A DNA stretch of 7,659 nt from positions 1 to 7,659 of the forward strand of contig NZ_JAUSWF010000012.1 of the NCBI RefSeq assembly GCF_030815095.1, written 5' to 3'. The translations under genes were made by a program, and so were the position numbers. Source of the DNA: Aedoeadaptatus ivorii. Its GTDB lineage: Bacteria; Bacillota; Clostridia; Tissierellales; Peptoniphilaceae. Below are positions 1 to 5,557 of the stretch, piece by piece. The notes under the pieces are model-generated. The model had not been told where the DNA came from. It made no database searches and worked only from the letters and a program-made list of their open reading frames with translations. Position 1 is the stretch's first letter. Every line of letters begins with the position of its first letter.

Positions 1-5
1 TTCAT
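1..5 (-). CDS. 5' end of a divergent gene leaving the window
   Basis: On the minus strand a perfect AGGAGG (10-15) lies four bases upstream of an ATG whose complement is at 3-5, so a gene appears to start here and run off the left edge. Only ATGAA is visible and the product cannot be named. It would share a short upstream region with the surface-protein gene starting at 137, in head-to-head orientation. The call rests on the ribosome binding site and its spacing alone. Confidence 0.4.
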
Positions 6-39
6 CGTTCCTCCTGGTTGATTGGTTTTTGTCGACATA

Positions 40-48
40 ATTTTACCA
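40..48 (-). promoter_or_regulatory. Possible extended -10 element for the divergent gene
   Basis: Read on the minus strand this is TGG-TAAAAT, an extended -10-like element about 25 bases upstream of the AGGAGG site of the leftward gene. No good -35 hexamer is seen at the usual distance, which extended -10 promoters can tolerate. For the rightward gene only a weak candidate is seen (TTGCAC at 71-76 with poorly spaced ATATAG-like sequence near 95-100), so no promoter is called for it. Confidence 0.25.
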
Positions 49-136
49 GAAAACGGTGAATCATTTTTTGTTGCACTTAGATTGTAAATTCAAGATATAG
101 AAAGGCAGTTATTTTAAGAAACCCGAGGAGGGAAAA

Positions 137-1144
137 ATGCGTAAACGGTTCTATGCGCTCTGCCTGATGGCGGCGCTCCTGTCGTTTCTGCCCGGCCACG
201 CGTCGGCGGAATCGGAAACGGCGGCGCCTGCGGCAGAAAGCGCGGCGGTAGCGGCGGTCGAACAGACGACGCCGGCTGTCGCCAAGGCAGATGTGCCGCA
301 GAGGGCGGCGCCCGCGAAACCGCCCGAAAAGGCGGACGCGGCGTTGCCCGCCCAATCGGAGGCGACCTCGAAGGCGGCCGCGGAAGAAGCGCCTGCCGCT
401 TCGAATGCGGCAGCGGCCCCAGAGACGCCCGGTCCGGTAGCGGCGGCAGATACAGAGGACACACCGGTAGAAGAAGCGCCGGAAGAAGAGAAAGACGCAG
501 CGATCCCCGATGTAACGCCACCGGCGGAAGAAGCCGAGGCGGAAGGCGACGAGGTACAGGCGGCCACAGACGACGAGGCCGATGCCATTGAGGCGGAACC
601 CGAAAAAGAAGCGGCTGCCGATGCGGCAGAGATTACCGACGGGGAAAAACAAGAACCGGCGGATAGCGCGGCGGACACAGCGCGTGATCCCGAAGATGGA
701 CCCGCGGCCGACTCCGAAGCGGTGGCCGACGTGCTCGAAGCGGGCACCGAACTCGACGCCGAGGCGCTCGCCCGCGCTCCCAAAGCGCTGGGGGCCGCCG
801 CGCAAGCGGAAGAAGCGGATGCGGTCGTCGAGGTCCACAGCTTCGACGAGCTCAAAACGGCGATTCAAAATGCCGGTTCGAAGAAGACCGTGATCAAGGT
901 TATGGAGAGCTTCGAATTGACCGAGAAGCTGACCATCGCAGAGGATCAGAACATATTGCTTACGGCGGACAACGAACAGACCGCCGAGGAACCCTGGAAG
1001 CCCATCGAACAGCCGGCGGATTCGAATGATGCCGGTGAAGAAAAACAGAGAGAAAGCATTGATGCGGGCAGAAACCGCGGCGAAGAGGCTTTAGAAAAAG
1101 CCGATACGCCCCTGCCTTCCGAAAAAAAGGCGCGATTATTCTAA
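137..1144 (+). CDS. Surface-protein N-terminal segment: signal peptide and Ala/Glu/Asp-rich stalk
   Basis: This 335-residue frame starts at an ATG four bases after AGGAGGG (126-132), a strong site that decides the start. Residues 1-24 form a Sec signal peptide: a basic MRKR end, a hydrophobic core (ALCLMAALLSFL) and a likely cleavage after ASA (A24/E25). Residues 25 to about 228 are low-complexity, mostly Ala, Glu, Asp and Pro, as in an extended stalk or wall-spanning region. From about residue 229 (VEVHSFDELKTAI) the sequence becomes ordered and resembles the lead-in to a beta-helix domain. Reading stops at TAA 1142-1144, five codons after the A7 tract. The -1 frame from that tract continues as GAIILKRAKEF and runs without interruption into the next segment, so the TAA is probably not the natural end. 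Translated as is, it would be a secreted, unanchored 311-residue protein. Function beyond surface location is not known. Confidence 0.75.
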   Translation: MRKRFYALCLMAALLSFLPGHASAESETAAPAAESAAVAAVEQTTPAVAKADVPQRAAPAKPPEKADAALPAQSEATSKAAAEEAPAASNAAAAPETPGPVAAADTEDTPVEEAPEEEKDAAIPDVTPPAEEAEAEGDEVQAATDDEADAIEAEPEKEAAADAAEITDGEKQEPADSAADTARDPEDGPAADSEAVADVLEAGTELDAEALARAPKALGAAAQAEEADAVVEVHSFDELKTAIQNAGSKKTVIKVMESFELTEKLTIAEDQNILLTADNEQTAEEPWKPIEQPADSNDAGEEKQRESIDAGRNRGEEALEKADTPLPSEKKARLF

Positions 1145-1151
1145 AGCGCGC
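1123..1151 (+). promoter_or_regulatory. dnaX-type A AAA AAG slippery heptamer followed by a hairpin
   Basis: In the upstream frame the codons are GAA AAA AAG, so 1123-1129 is A AAA AAG with zero-frame phasing, the heptamer used for -1 frameshifting in E. coli dnaX. Starting one base on, GCGCG (1130-1134) and CGCGC (1147-1151) can form a five-pair stem with a 12-base loop that contains the zero-frame TAA (1142-1144). A -1 slip gives Lys-Lys-Gly-Ala-Ile-Ile and enters the beta-helix frame. No Shine-Dalgarno-like stimulator is seen upstream, the hairpin is closer to the heptamer than is usual, and the stem is short. The same tract with eight A would read through without slippage, so homopolymer length change is the main alternative. 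Confidence 0.35.
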
Positions 1152-1161
1152 AAAAGAGTTT

Positions 1162-2220
1162 GTGAAAGATACTTTATTTGCAATCTTTGGTACGTTGACA
1201 TGGGGCGACGAAGATAGCGCCATCCATATCGACGGAAACGAAGAAGTAGAGACGGAATTCGACGATCGCGGCGCTATTGCCACGGTAGAAAACGGCGGCA
1301 GCTTGACCCTAAAGAACGGCACGGTGATGCACGCCAATAACAAACACGGCCACACCGCGCCGATCAAGGTAAAGAAGGGCGGTACCTTCACGATGGAAGG
1401 CGGCCGCATCTCCCATAACAAATCCTATGAGCGGATCGATCCCGACTACACTCGTCCCACTTCGTCGGGCGCGGTCTATGTAGACCCCGGCAGCACCTTC
1501 CATATGACCGGCGGCATGATCGACAACAACGACGGCGGCATGAGCGGCGGCGTGTTTGCCGGCAGCCTGTTCGGCAGCACAGGCGATCCCGCCCGGGTGA
1601 TCATCGACGGCGGCATCATCGCAAACAACAGATCGAATACGCGGTACCAGTCCGGCGGGGGGATTACGATCTACCCCAAGGCGGAGCTGCATATGAACGA
1701 CGGCATTGTAGCGGGCAACAAATCCGGTTCCGGCGGCGGGATCGCCGTGTCGGATCAGTTTCTCAGTGAATTTTCGAACATTATAAATCGCGAATACGCC
1801 AATACACCGGCAGATTACGAAAAACATTTGGAAGAAAATAAATCCGAGGCCTTTATCGACGGCGGACTGATCTACAAAAACAAAGCATCCGCCGTCGGCG
1901 GCGGGGTCTATGTGGACACGAATTTCGTCCACTTCGGCAAGACCATGATTTTGGACAACAAATCCGGGAACTTCGGCGGCGGGGTCTATATCTCCTTTCC
2001 GCCTCGCATTCAGACCCTCGAGAATTTGTTGATTACGGAAAACACGGCGATTGCCACCTGGATCGATTCCTTCGGCGGCGGCGACGGCGGCGGATTGTGG
2101 AACTGCCCCACGGGCTATGTCCACATCGGCGACAAGCACACCGTCTACGTTTTCGACAACGAGGCCAAAGGGAGGGGTAGGACATCGGCTTTTCCGAAAA
2201 GACGAAGTACTTCCTCTTAA
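1162..2220 (+). CDS. Surface-protein middle segment: right-handed beta-helix-like repeats
   Basis: The frame actually continues open from the A7 tract (about 1126), 36 bases before the GTG at 1162, and that GTG has no good ribosome binding site. The segment is therefore better read as the interior of the interrupted surface protein. It carries repeated Gly-rich turns typical of pectin-lyase-like or polymorphic-membrane-protein-like beta helices: ENGGSLTLKNGTV, KKGGTFTMEGGRISHN, SGAVYVDPGSTFHMTGGMIDNN, DGGIIANN, NDGIVAGNKSGSGGGI, IDGGLIYKNKASAVGGGVYV and SGNFGGGVYI. Each rung has the pattern GG-x-hydrophobic-x-hydrophobic followed by an Asn-rich turn, as in adhesins and wall-bound surface proteins. 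It is not an enzyme I can name, and no catalytic set is apparent. After about 2175 the frame gives Arg/Ser-rich residues to TAA 2218-2220 and no longer looks like the family, while frame 3 continues sensibly, which marks a second frame break. Confidence 0.7.
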   Translation: MKDTLFAIFGTLTWGDEDSAIHIDGNEEVETEFDDRGAIATVENGGSLTLKNGTVMHANNKHGHTAPIKVKKGGTFTMEGGRISHNKSYERIDPDYTRPTSSGAVYVDPGSTFHMTGGMIDNNDGGMSGGVFAGSLFGSTGDPARVIIDGGIIANNRSNTRYQSGGGITIYPKAELHMNDGIVAGNKSGSGGGIAVSDQFLSEFSNIINREYANTPADYEKHLEENKSEAFIDGGLIYKNKASAVGGGVYVDTNFVHFGKTMILDNKSGNFGGGVYISFPPRIQTLENLLITENTAIATWIDSFGGGDGGGLWNCPTGYVHIGDKHTVYVFDNEAKGRGRTSAFPKRRSTSS

Positions 2221-2262
2221 ACAAAGAAAATATTCAAGACAAATTCTACTCCCACATTCTAC
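2181..2262 (+). other. Out-of-frame coding stretch between the beta-helix and Cna_B segments
   Basis: Frame 3 from 2181 reads DIGFSEKTKYFLLNKENI, then QDKFYSHI, a natural continuation of the beta-helix segment, while the flanking segments are in frame 1. Frame 3 is closed just upstream by TAG 2178-2180 and downstream by TGA 2271-2273. One missing base in GGGGTAGG would join it to the segment before. After it, frame 1 resumes as AFGELNVEKSW from 2263. The two changes nearly cancel in frame, but the first exposes TAA at 2218 in frame 1. The second join may mark a non-triplet deletion rather than a single-base error. Confidence 0.5.
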
Positions 2263-2298
2263 GCATTCGGTGAACTGAACGTAGAAAAGAGTTGGAAG

Positions 2299-4158
2299 GT
2301 GCCGGAAGCGCAACTGCCGAAGAGCGTAACCCTATACCTCCGCCTGGACGGCGAGCGGATCGTCGACGGCTACGACGAAGCTGGCAAACCCATCTACCGC
2401 ACCCTGACCTTGACGAAAGAGGACGGTTGGAAGGGCAGCTTCGACAAGCTGGACCCCGGTGCCCTGGCGAAGGGCCGCTACACGCTGGAAGAAGATTCCG
2501 ACGTATTTGCGCCGAAGTTTACGCCCAAGGACGACACCTACGACATTCGCATCGAGTATGCGGACAATTACAAACCGGAAGCAGATCTGACCGACGACGG
2601 ATTGATCCGCCTGCTCCCCACCAACGATCACTTTAAAGATTTTGCCGGCAATATTACTTTGAACCTGCACAAGGACGGCAAGGTCATCGACTCGCAAGTA
2701 TTTACTTGGAATAAAATTCCCCATCCGGTTTTGGATGGAGAATTCCTCACGGAGTTAGACAAAGAAGTCGTCTTCAAGTCCCTGTCTCTCCCCAGCTATG
2801 GCACGGGGATTCGCGTACGAAGCTATGACCTCGTAACCAACGACCCAGGGTTTACGACCTACGACTTCTATCTCAAGCAAGGGGAAGACGGGTTCTACAC
2901 CCTCTACCTGCCGCGGCTTGTGATCGACGGCGTGCCCTACGAGTTGTTTAATGTCACCAAGATGGAACCGAATAAGTACGGCTCGTATGGTAAGGAAAGT
3001 ATAATCTTGCCCGGTGATACCGAAAATACGGGCATGGCGACAGAAAACCACAAGGGACCCGGCCATGAAATCGAGATTTCGAAGCGCTGGAAAGGCGAGG
3101 GCAATGCCCCCGATTCGATTACCGTTGTGGTCGTCTCCGAAAACGGCGACACGCGCGAGGTCGTCCTCAATGCAGACGGCGATTGGCAAGACCGCATCGC
3201 CGACTTGGAGGGAACCTTCCGCAAGCACGGCTACATCATTCGAGAAGTAAAGGTACCGGGCTACACCGGCACCGTAGATACGAATAAGAACTTGCGGATC
3301 GTCGATAAGGACGGCAAAGCGGTCAATTTTGACGAAACCCTCGCCAAGAAGGCACTCGAAAGCGGCAAGTATCGCTACGAAGTGATCGACGGCAAAGACG
3401 TAGAAATCATAAAGGAAGAGGACGGATCCTATCTCATCCGCTATCCCGAAGGGATGAAGGTGACCGAGATCCTGGACGTCATCCTCACCAATACCGCCAC
3501 GCCGCCGGATACGCCGGACAATCCGCCGGAGGAACCGAACTACGGCGAGCTCATTGTCTCGAAGACGGTGATCGGCGAAGAAAGCGGCAAGGACTTCCGT
3601 TTCCGCGTTGTCCTACAAGACGCGAACGGTGCAGAGCTTAAGGATGTCTTCGATTACTTGAAAGAGCGGATCGACGGCGAAACCCTGCGCGGCTCGATTC
3701 AGAGCGGTGAGATCTTTACGCTGAAAGGCGGAGAGACCTTCCGCATCTTAAAACTCTCCTACGGCACGAGCTATATCGTAGAGGAATTGGACAAAGCAGG
3801 CTATACCGTGACCGAAAGATATACCCAAGGTGTGATCGGAGCGGCAGAGATCCGGGCAGAATTTACAAACCATAAGATCCCGCAAGAACCGCCGGTAACG
3901 CCTCCGGAAGTACCGGAAGAACCGCCGGTAACACCGCCGGAAGTGCCGGAAGAACCGCCGGTAACGCCGCCGGAAGTGCCGGAAGAACCGCCGGTAACGC
4001 CGCCGGATACACCCAAGGTGCCGCCCTTTGATAAGATTACCAAAAATCCCAAGGGCAAAGCGCCGCAGACCGGCATCGACGGCATCGGTATGTACCAGGC
4101 CGCCATGCTGTTGGCCATGGGCGGATTGGCCTATATGGAAAGTAAGAAAAGACGATAA
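2299..4158 (+). CDS. Surface-protein C-terminal segment: Cna_B/pilin-type domains and sortase anchor
   Basis: This 619-residue frame holds at least three isopeptide-type beta domains. The first is a Cna_B domain whose probable cross-linking Lys (VEKSW, codon 2287) lies upstream of the GTG at 2299, so that GTG is not the true start. The second has K262 (EISKRW), E316 (YIIREV) and N398 (LTNT). The third resembles the streptococcal pilin linkage domain, with K422 (IVSKT), E495 or E496 (YIVEE) and N524 (EFTNHK). These Lys/Glu/Asn sets are as expected for self-made intramolecular isopeptide bonds that stiffen surface proteins. Then come a Pro-rich spacer of four 11-residue repeats, APQTG (588-592, a variant of LPXTG), a hydrophobic helix and a KKRR tail, the classic sortase sorting signal. 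There is no signal peptide, so export depends on the upstream segments. Domain assignment is by motif reading; the biological ligand is unknown. Confidence 0.75.
   Translation: MPEAQLPKSVTLYLRLDGERIVDGYDEAGKPIYRTLTLTKEDGWKGSFDKLDPGALAKGRYTLEEDSDVFAPKFTPKDDTYDIRIEYADNYKPEADLTDDGLIRLLPTNDHFKDFAGNITLNLHKDGKVIDSQVFTWNKIPHPVLDGEFLTELDKEVVFKSLSLPSYGTGIRVRSYDLVTNDPGFTTYDFYLKQGEDGFYTLYLPRLVIDGVPYELFNVTKMEPNKYGSYGKESIILPGDTENTGMATENHKGPGHEIEISKRWKGEGNAPDSITVVVVSENGDTREVVLNADGDWQDRIADLEGTFRKHGYIIREVKVPGYTGTVDTNKNLRIVDKDGKAVNFDETLAKKALESGKYRYEVIDGKDVEIIKEEDGSYLIRYPEGMKVTEILDVILTNTATPPDTPDNPPEEPNYGELIVSKTVIGEESGKDFRFRVVLQDANGAELKDVFDYLKERIDGETLRGSIQSGEIFTLKGGETFRILKLSYGTSYIVEELDKAGYTVTERYTQGVIGAAEIRAEFTNHKIPQEPPVTPPEVPEEPPVTPPEVPEEPPVTPPEVPEEPPVTPPDTPKVPPFDKITKNPKGKAPQTGIDGIGMYQAAMLLAMGGLAYMESKKRR
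3886..4017 (+). repeat. Four tandem 33-bp repeats encoding a Pro-rich wall spacer
   Basis: Units start at 3886, 3919, 3952 and 3985 and encode EPPVTPPEVPE three times, then a diverged EPPVTPPDTPK. The first three differ only at a few third positions (for example CCT/CCG and GTA/GTG). Such near-identical in-frame units can expand or contract by recombination without breaking the gene and so tune the distance between the adhesin domains and the wall anchor. Confidence 0.9.
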
Positions 4159-4172
4159 CACAAATTGTATGA

Positions 4173-4197
4173 GGCATCCCTACGGGGATGTCTTTTT
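4173..4197 (+). terminator. Rho-independent terminator with a UACG tetraloop
   Basis: GGCATCCC (4173-4180) pairs with GGGATGTC (4185-4192), eight pairs including one G-U, around a TACG loop closed by C-G, the very stable UNCG type. TTTTT (4193-4197) follows. It sits 14 bases after the adhesin stop codon. Confidence 0.9.
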
Positions 4198-4280
4198 ATG
4201 TGGTGAATGTATGAACCCTCGCAAGCTAAAAGGCGAGAGGAACTCCGGTCGAATAAAGGAAAATTAATATCAAAAACCCC

Positions 4281-4309
4281 TTGCAATTTCTCCAAGAGGT
4301 CTATATAAT
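4281..4309 (+). promoter_or_regulatory. Sigma-A-type promoter of the flavodoxin unit
   Basis: TTGCAA (4281-4286), a 17-base spacer and a perfect TATAAT (4304-4309). Transcription should begin near 4315-4317, giving a leader of about 110 bases before the flavodoxin ATG at 4427. The rest of 4198-4280 shows no further element I can support. Confidence 0.85.
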
Positions 4310-4314
4310 GAAGT

Positions 4315-4404
4315 TGTAAACGATATGAATTATCAACTCGGCGGTACATATTCGATAAGTCGTGTCGTTTACACCAAAACAGACGGTTGTTTTACGGTAC
4401 CGTC
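4315..4404 (+). promoter_or_regulatory. Structured 5' leader of the flavodoxin mRNA (candidate cis-acting RNA)
   Basis: Positions 4315-4334 pair with 4354-4373: nine perfect pairs (TGTAAACGA with TCGTTTACA), two G-U pairs, one A-G mismatch and a final TTATC/GATAA, leaving a 19-base loop. The stem starts at the predicted transcript 5' end. Loop bases CGGTAC (4342-4347) are the exact complement of GTACCG (4397-4402), while GACGGT (4382-4387) can instead pair with ACCGTC (4399-4404), so two exclusive folds exist. I do not recognise a known riboswitch consensus, including FMN. The hairpin may simply protect the mRNA end; a regulatory role is inference. Confidence 0.4.
4321..4335 (+). promoter_or_regulatory. 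Weak Fur-box-like site just downstream of the promoter
   Basis: The site reads CGATATG-A-ATTATCA. The right half is a perfect match to the Fur half site ATTATCA and the left half agrees at only four of seven positions with TGATAAT. It lies at about +5 to +20 of the predicted transcript, where a repressor would block initiation. Flavodoxin genes are classical targets of iron-dependent repression, which is the reason to mention it. The same bases form part of the leader hairpin, so the match may be incidental. Confidence 0.22.
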
Positions 4405-4414
4405 GAGGGAATAG
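4325..4414 (+). CDS. Possible 29-residue leader ORF
   Basis: An ATG at 4325 opens a 29-codon frame ending at TAG 4412-4414, two bases before the flavodoxin ribosome binding site region. The peptide begins MNYQLGGTYSISRVVYT and has a balanced, protein-like composition, with one Cys. Against it: no ribosome binding site precedes the ATG, the predicted transcript starts only about ten bases upstream, and most of it lies inside the leader hairpin. The frame is open back to 4268, so it could also be a remnant of an older gene. I recognise no family. Confidence 0.18.
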   Translation: MNYQLGGTYSISRVVYTKTDGCFTVPSRE

Positions 4415-4426
4415 AAAGGAGGAACT

Positions 4427-4846
4427 ATGATTCCTGTGGTGTACTGGTCCGGAACGGGCAATACGGAAGCCATGGCTAAGGCGGTGGCGGAAGGAATTGC
4501 CAATGCCGGCGGCGAAGCGGAGCTGATCGAGGTTGCAGATGCGACCGCGGATACGGTTCGCGCGGCGGAAAAGATCGCCTTCGGATGCCCCGCCATGGGC
4601 GCAGAGGAACTGGAAGAATCCTATATGCGGCCCTTTATGGACGAGGTAAATTCCGATCTCAAAGGCAAACACGTCCTCCTCTTCGGCTCCTATGAGTGGG
4701 CCGACGGAGAGTGGATGGAGCGTTGGGAGGACGAGGTCCGCGGATTGGGCGTCGCCTCGGTAGACGTCTTGATCGTAAAGGGCACGCCGACGGAAGAGGA
4801 CGCGAATGACTGTATGGCAAGCGGCGGCGTGCTTTGTAAAGCGTAA
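4427..4846 (+). CDS. Short-chain flavodoxin
   Basis: A cytoplasmic FMN electron carrier that moves one electron at a time between redox enzymes and commonly replaces ferredoxin when iron is scarce. The 139 residues match the length of clostridial short-chain flavodoxins (about 138). Visible features are the first strand and phosphate-binding loop VVYWSGTGNTE (SGTGNT at 8-13), the 50s/60s loop GCPAMGAEELEES next to the flavin ring, and the 90s loop GSYEWADGEWMERW whose aromatic and acidic residues cover the isoalloxazine. The order and wording closely follow clostridial flavodoxins as I remember them. The start is set by AAGGAGG (4416-4422), four bases before the ATG. The gene has its own promoter and leader, and its last 41 bases overlap the DUF3793 gene, implying translational coupling. 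Family identity is secure; the physiological partner is unknown. Confidence 0.95.
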   Translation: MIPVVYWSGTGNTEAMAKAVAEGIANAGGEAELIEVADATADTVRAAEKIAFGCPAMGAEELEESYMRPFMDEVNSDLKGKHVLLFGSYEWADGEWMERWEDEVRGLGVASVDVLIVKGTPTEEDANDCMASGGVLCKA

Positions 4847-5417
4847 GCTCAAAGAAAATACCCTCACTTATCTGGAAAACTGCAGAGATTGCGGTGACGG
4901 GGAATATCTCCTCGCCCTCCTAAAACTTTACACGGCGCCCACCGTATTTGCGGCAAAGACCGGCACGCTGGTCAATCTGAACGCGGGCGGGCGCGATCTG
5001 TATCGCTGTTGGCGTTGTAACGATTCGCTCCGAAAGGCAATACCCCTTGCGTATCTGGAGCTTGAAAACGAAAAGGGAACGCCACTCTTGTACTTTTACC
5101 ATCCGAAGCGCCTGAAACGGCGCCTTGCGCGGCGGGATTGCCGGGCATTTTTAGAGAATCGCGGCTATGTATATACGAGCGCTGCGGAGGCACTCCGCGA
5201 GTTGCGTGCGCGGTTTCGGACGGGATGCCCCGACGAGATCGGCATATTTCTCGGCTATCCCCCGGCGGATGTGCAGGCTTTCAGTGAAAAGCGCGAGCAT
5301 CGCTATGTCGACTATTGGAAGTGCTACGAGCATATTTTCCGATCGAAAGTCCTATTTTTTCTGTACGATGTTTCCAAACACTTTGTCATTCAAAGAACGA
5401 TATACCTTCCCGAATAG
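4806..5417 (+). CDS. DUF3793 family protein
   Basis: A 203-residue protein of a family widespread in clostridia and of unknown function. Recognised by the order of its conserved blocks: YLLALLKLYTAPTVFAAK near residues 34-51 (family Ala-Pro followed by a Lys), a middle strand with LLYFYHPKRL, the hallmark CPDEIGIFLGYPPADV around 140-155, then DYWKCYEH. Length fits the family. Cys pairs C26-x2-C29 and C68-x2-C71 could form a metal or disulphide site, which I do not recall as general in the family. The ATG at 4806 lies inside the flavodoxin gene and has GAGGA (4796-4800) five bases before it; no ATG or GTG in frame lies beyond the flavodoxin stop, so the 41-base overlap looks real. There are no membrane helices or signal peptide. 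Co-transcription with flavodoxin suggests a redox- or iron-related role, as inference only. Confidence 0.85.
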   Translation: MTVWQAAACFVKRKLKENTLTYLENCRDCGDGEYLLALLKLYTAPTVFAAKTGTLVNLNAGGRDLYRCWRCNDSLRKAIPLAYLELENEKGTPLLYFYHPKRLKRRLARRDCRAFLENRGYVYTSAAEALRELRARFRTGCPDEIGIFLGYPPADVQAFSEKREHRYVDYWKCYEHIFRSKVLFFLYDVSKHFVIQRTIYLPE

Positions 5418-5464
5418 AACGATCAATCCTAGATGAAAACTACTTTTCCTAAACCATACAAAGG

Positions 5465-5488
5465 CGGACTCGAGAGAGTCCGTTTTTT
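5465..5488 (+). terminator. Rho-independent terminator after the DUF3793 gene
   Basis: CGGACTC (5465-5471) and GAGTCCG (5476-5482) form a seven-pair perfect stem around a GAGA tetraloop (GNRA type), followed by six T (5483-5488). It closes the flavodoxin unit 47 bases after the stop codon. Confidence 0.92.
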
Positions 5489-5523
5489 GTTTGCGCCGAT
5501 TTAGAAATATTTTGAAAAAAGAG

Positions 5524-5552
5524 TTGACACTGTATTAAGACGATAGTACAAT
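5524..5552 (+). promoter_or_regulatory. Strong sigma-A-type promoter of the GntR-ABC operon
   Basis: Perfect TTGACA (5524-5529), 17-base spacer, TACAAT (5547-5552, five of six). The predicted start is near 5559. The promoter is overlapped by operator-like palindromes, so it is probably repressed by default. Confidence 0.9.
5531..5550 (+). promoter_or_regulatory. Operator-like palindrome 1, within the promoter spacer
   Basis: TGTATTA (5531-5537), six bases, TAGTACA (5544-5550); the arms match as inverted repeats at six of seven positions. It fills the spacer and enters the -10 box, so a bound dimer would block RNA polymerase. The probable ligand is the GntR regulator encoded directly downstream; TGTA...TACA palindromes are usual for YtrA-type GntR proteins as I recall. 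Confidence 0.6.
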
Positions 5553-5557
5553 ATGGT

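Larger units (their letters stand above)
137..4158 (+). pseudogene. Large sortase-anchored adhesin gene interrupted by three frame changes
   Basis: Three consecutive open segments read as one surface protein of about 1,340 residues. Segment 1 supplies the signal peptide and Ala-rich stalk, segment 2 the beta-helix body, segment 3 the Cna_B domains, Pro-rich repeat and wall anchor. No segment alone makes a sensible protein: 1 lacks an anchor, 2 and 3 lack secretion signals and start at GTG codons without convincing ribosome binding sites. The joins are a -1 change at the A7 tract 1122-1128, a -1 change in the G-rich stretch around 2170-2181, and a +1 change (or non-triplet deletion) around 2250-2265. 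Spacing suggests sequence is also missing near the third join, since relatives as I recall them carry more residues between the helix and the first Cna_B domain. It may be a decaying gene, a phase-variable gene caught OFF, a frameshifted gene, or an assembly with indel errors; the sequence alone cannot decide. Confidence 0.65.

Noticed and set aside
71..100. Promoter for the surface-protein gene (TTGCAC with downstream ATATAG)
   Set aside because: The -10 match is poor at any normal spacing (three of six at 17 bases; four of six only at 19 bases).
77..868. Long open frames on the minus strand opposite the Ala-rich stalk (77-868 and 151-855)
   Set aside because: Compositions are extreme (Arg/Phe/Gly-rich and Ser/Ala-rich), as expected from the complement of GC-rich Ala/Glu codons. 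No ribosome binding site or recognisable domain is seen.
1309..2313. Minus-strand open frame of 334 codons opposite the beta-helix segment
   Set aside because: The plus strand has clear repeated beta-helix motifs here; the minus frame shows no motif and begins without a ribosome binding site.
3886..4017. CRISPR-like array
   Set aside because: The units are contiguous, in frame and without spacers, and encode a Pro-rich protein repeat.
4211..4267. Short ATG frame between the adhesin terminator and flavodoxin promoter (MNPRKLKGERNSGRIKEN)
   Set aside because: It has 18 codons, no ribosome binding site and no promoter, and lies directly after a terminator.
4315..4426. FMN riboswitch upstream of flavodoxin
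   Set aside because: None of the conserved FMN-aptamer blocks (such as the GGGGCAGGGTGAAATTCCC-like segment) is present and the leader is too short.
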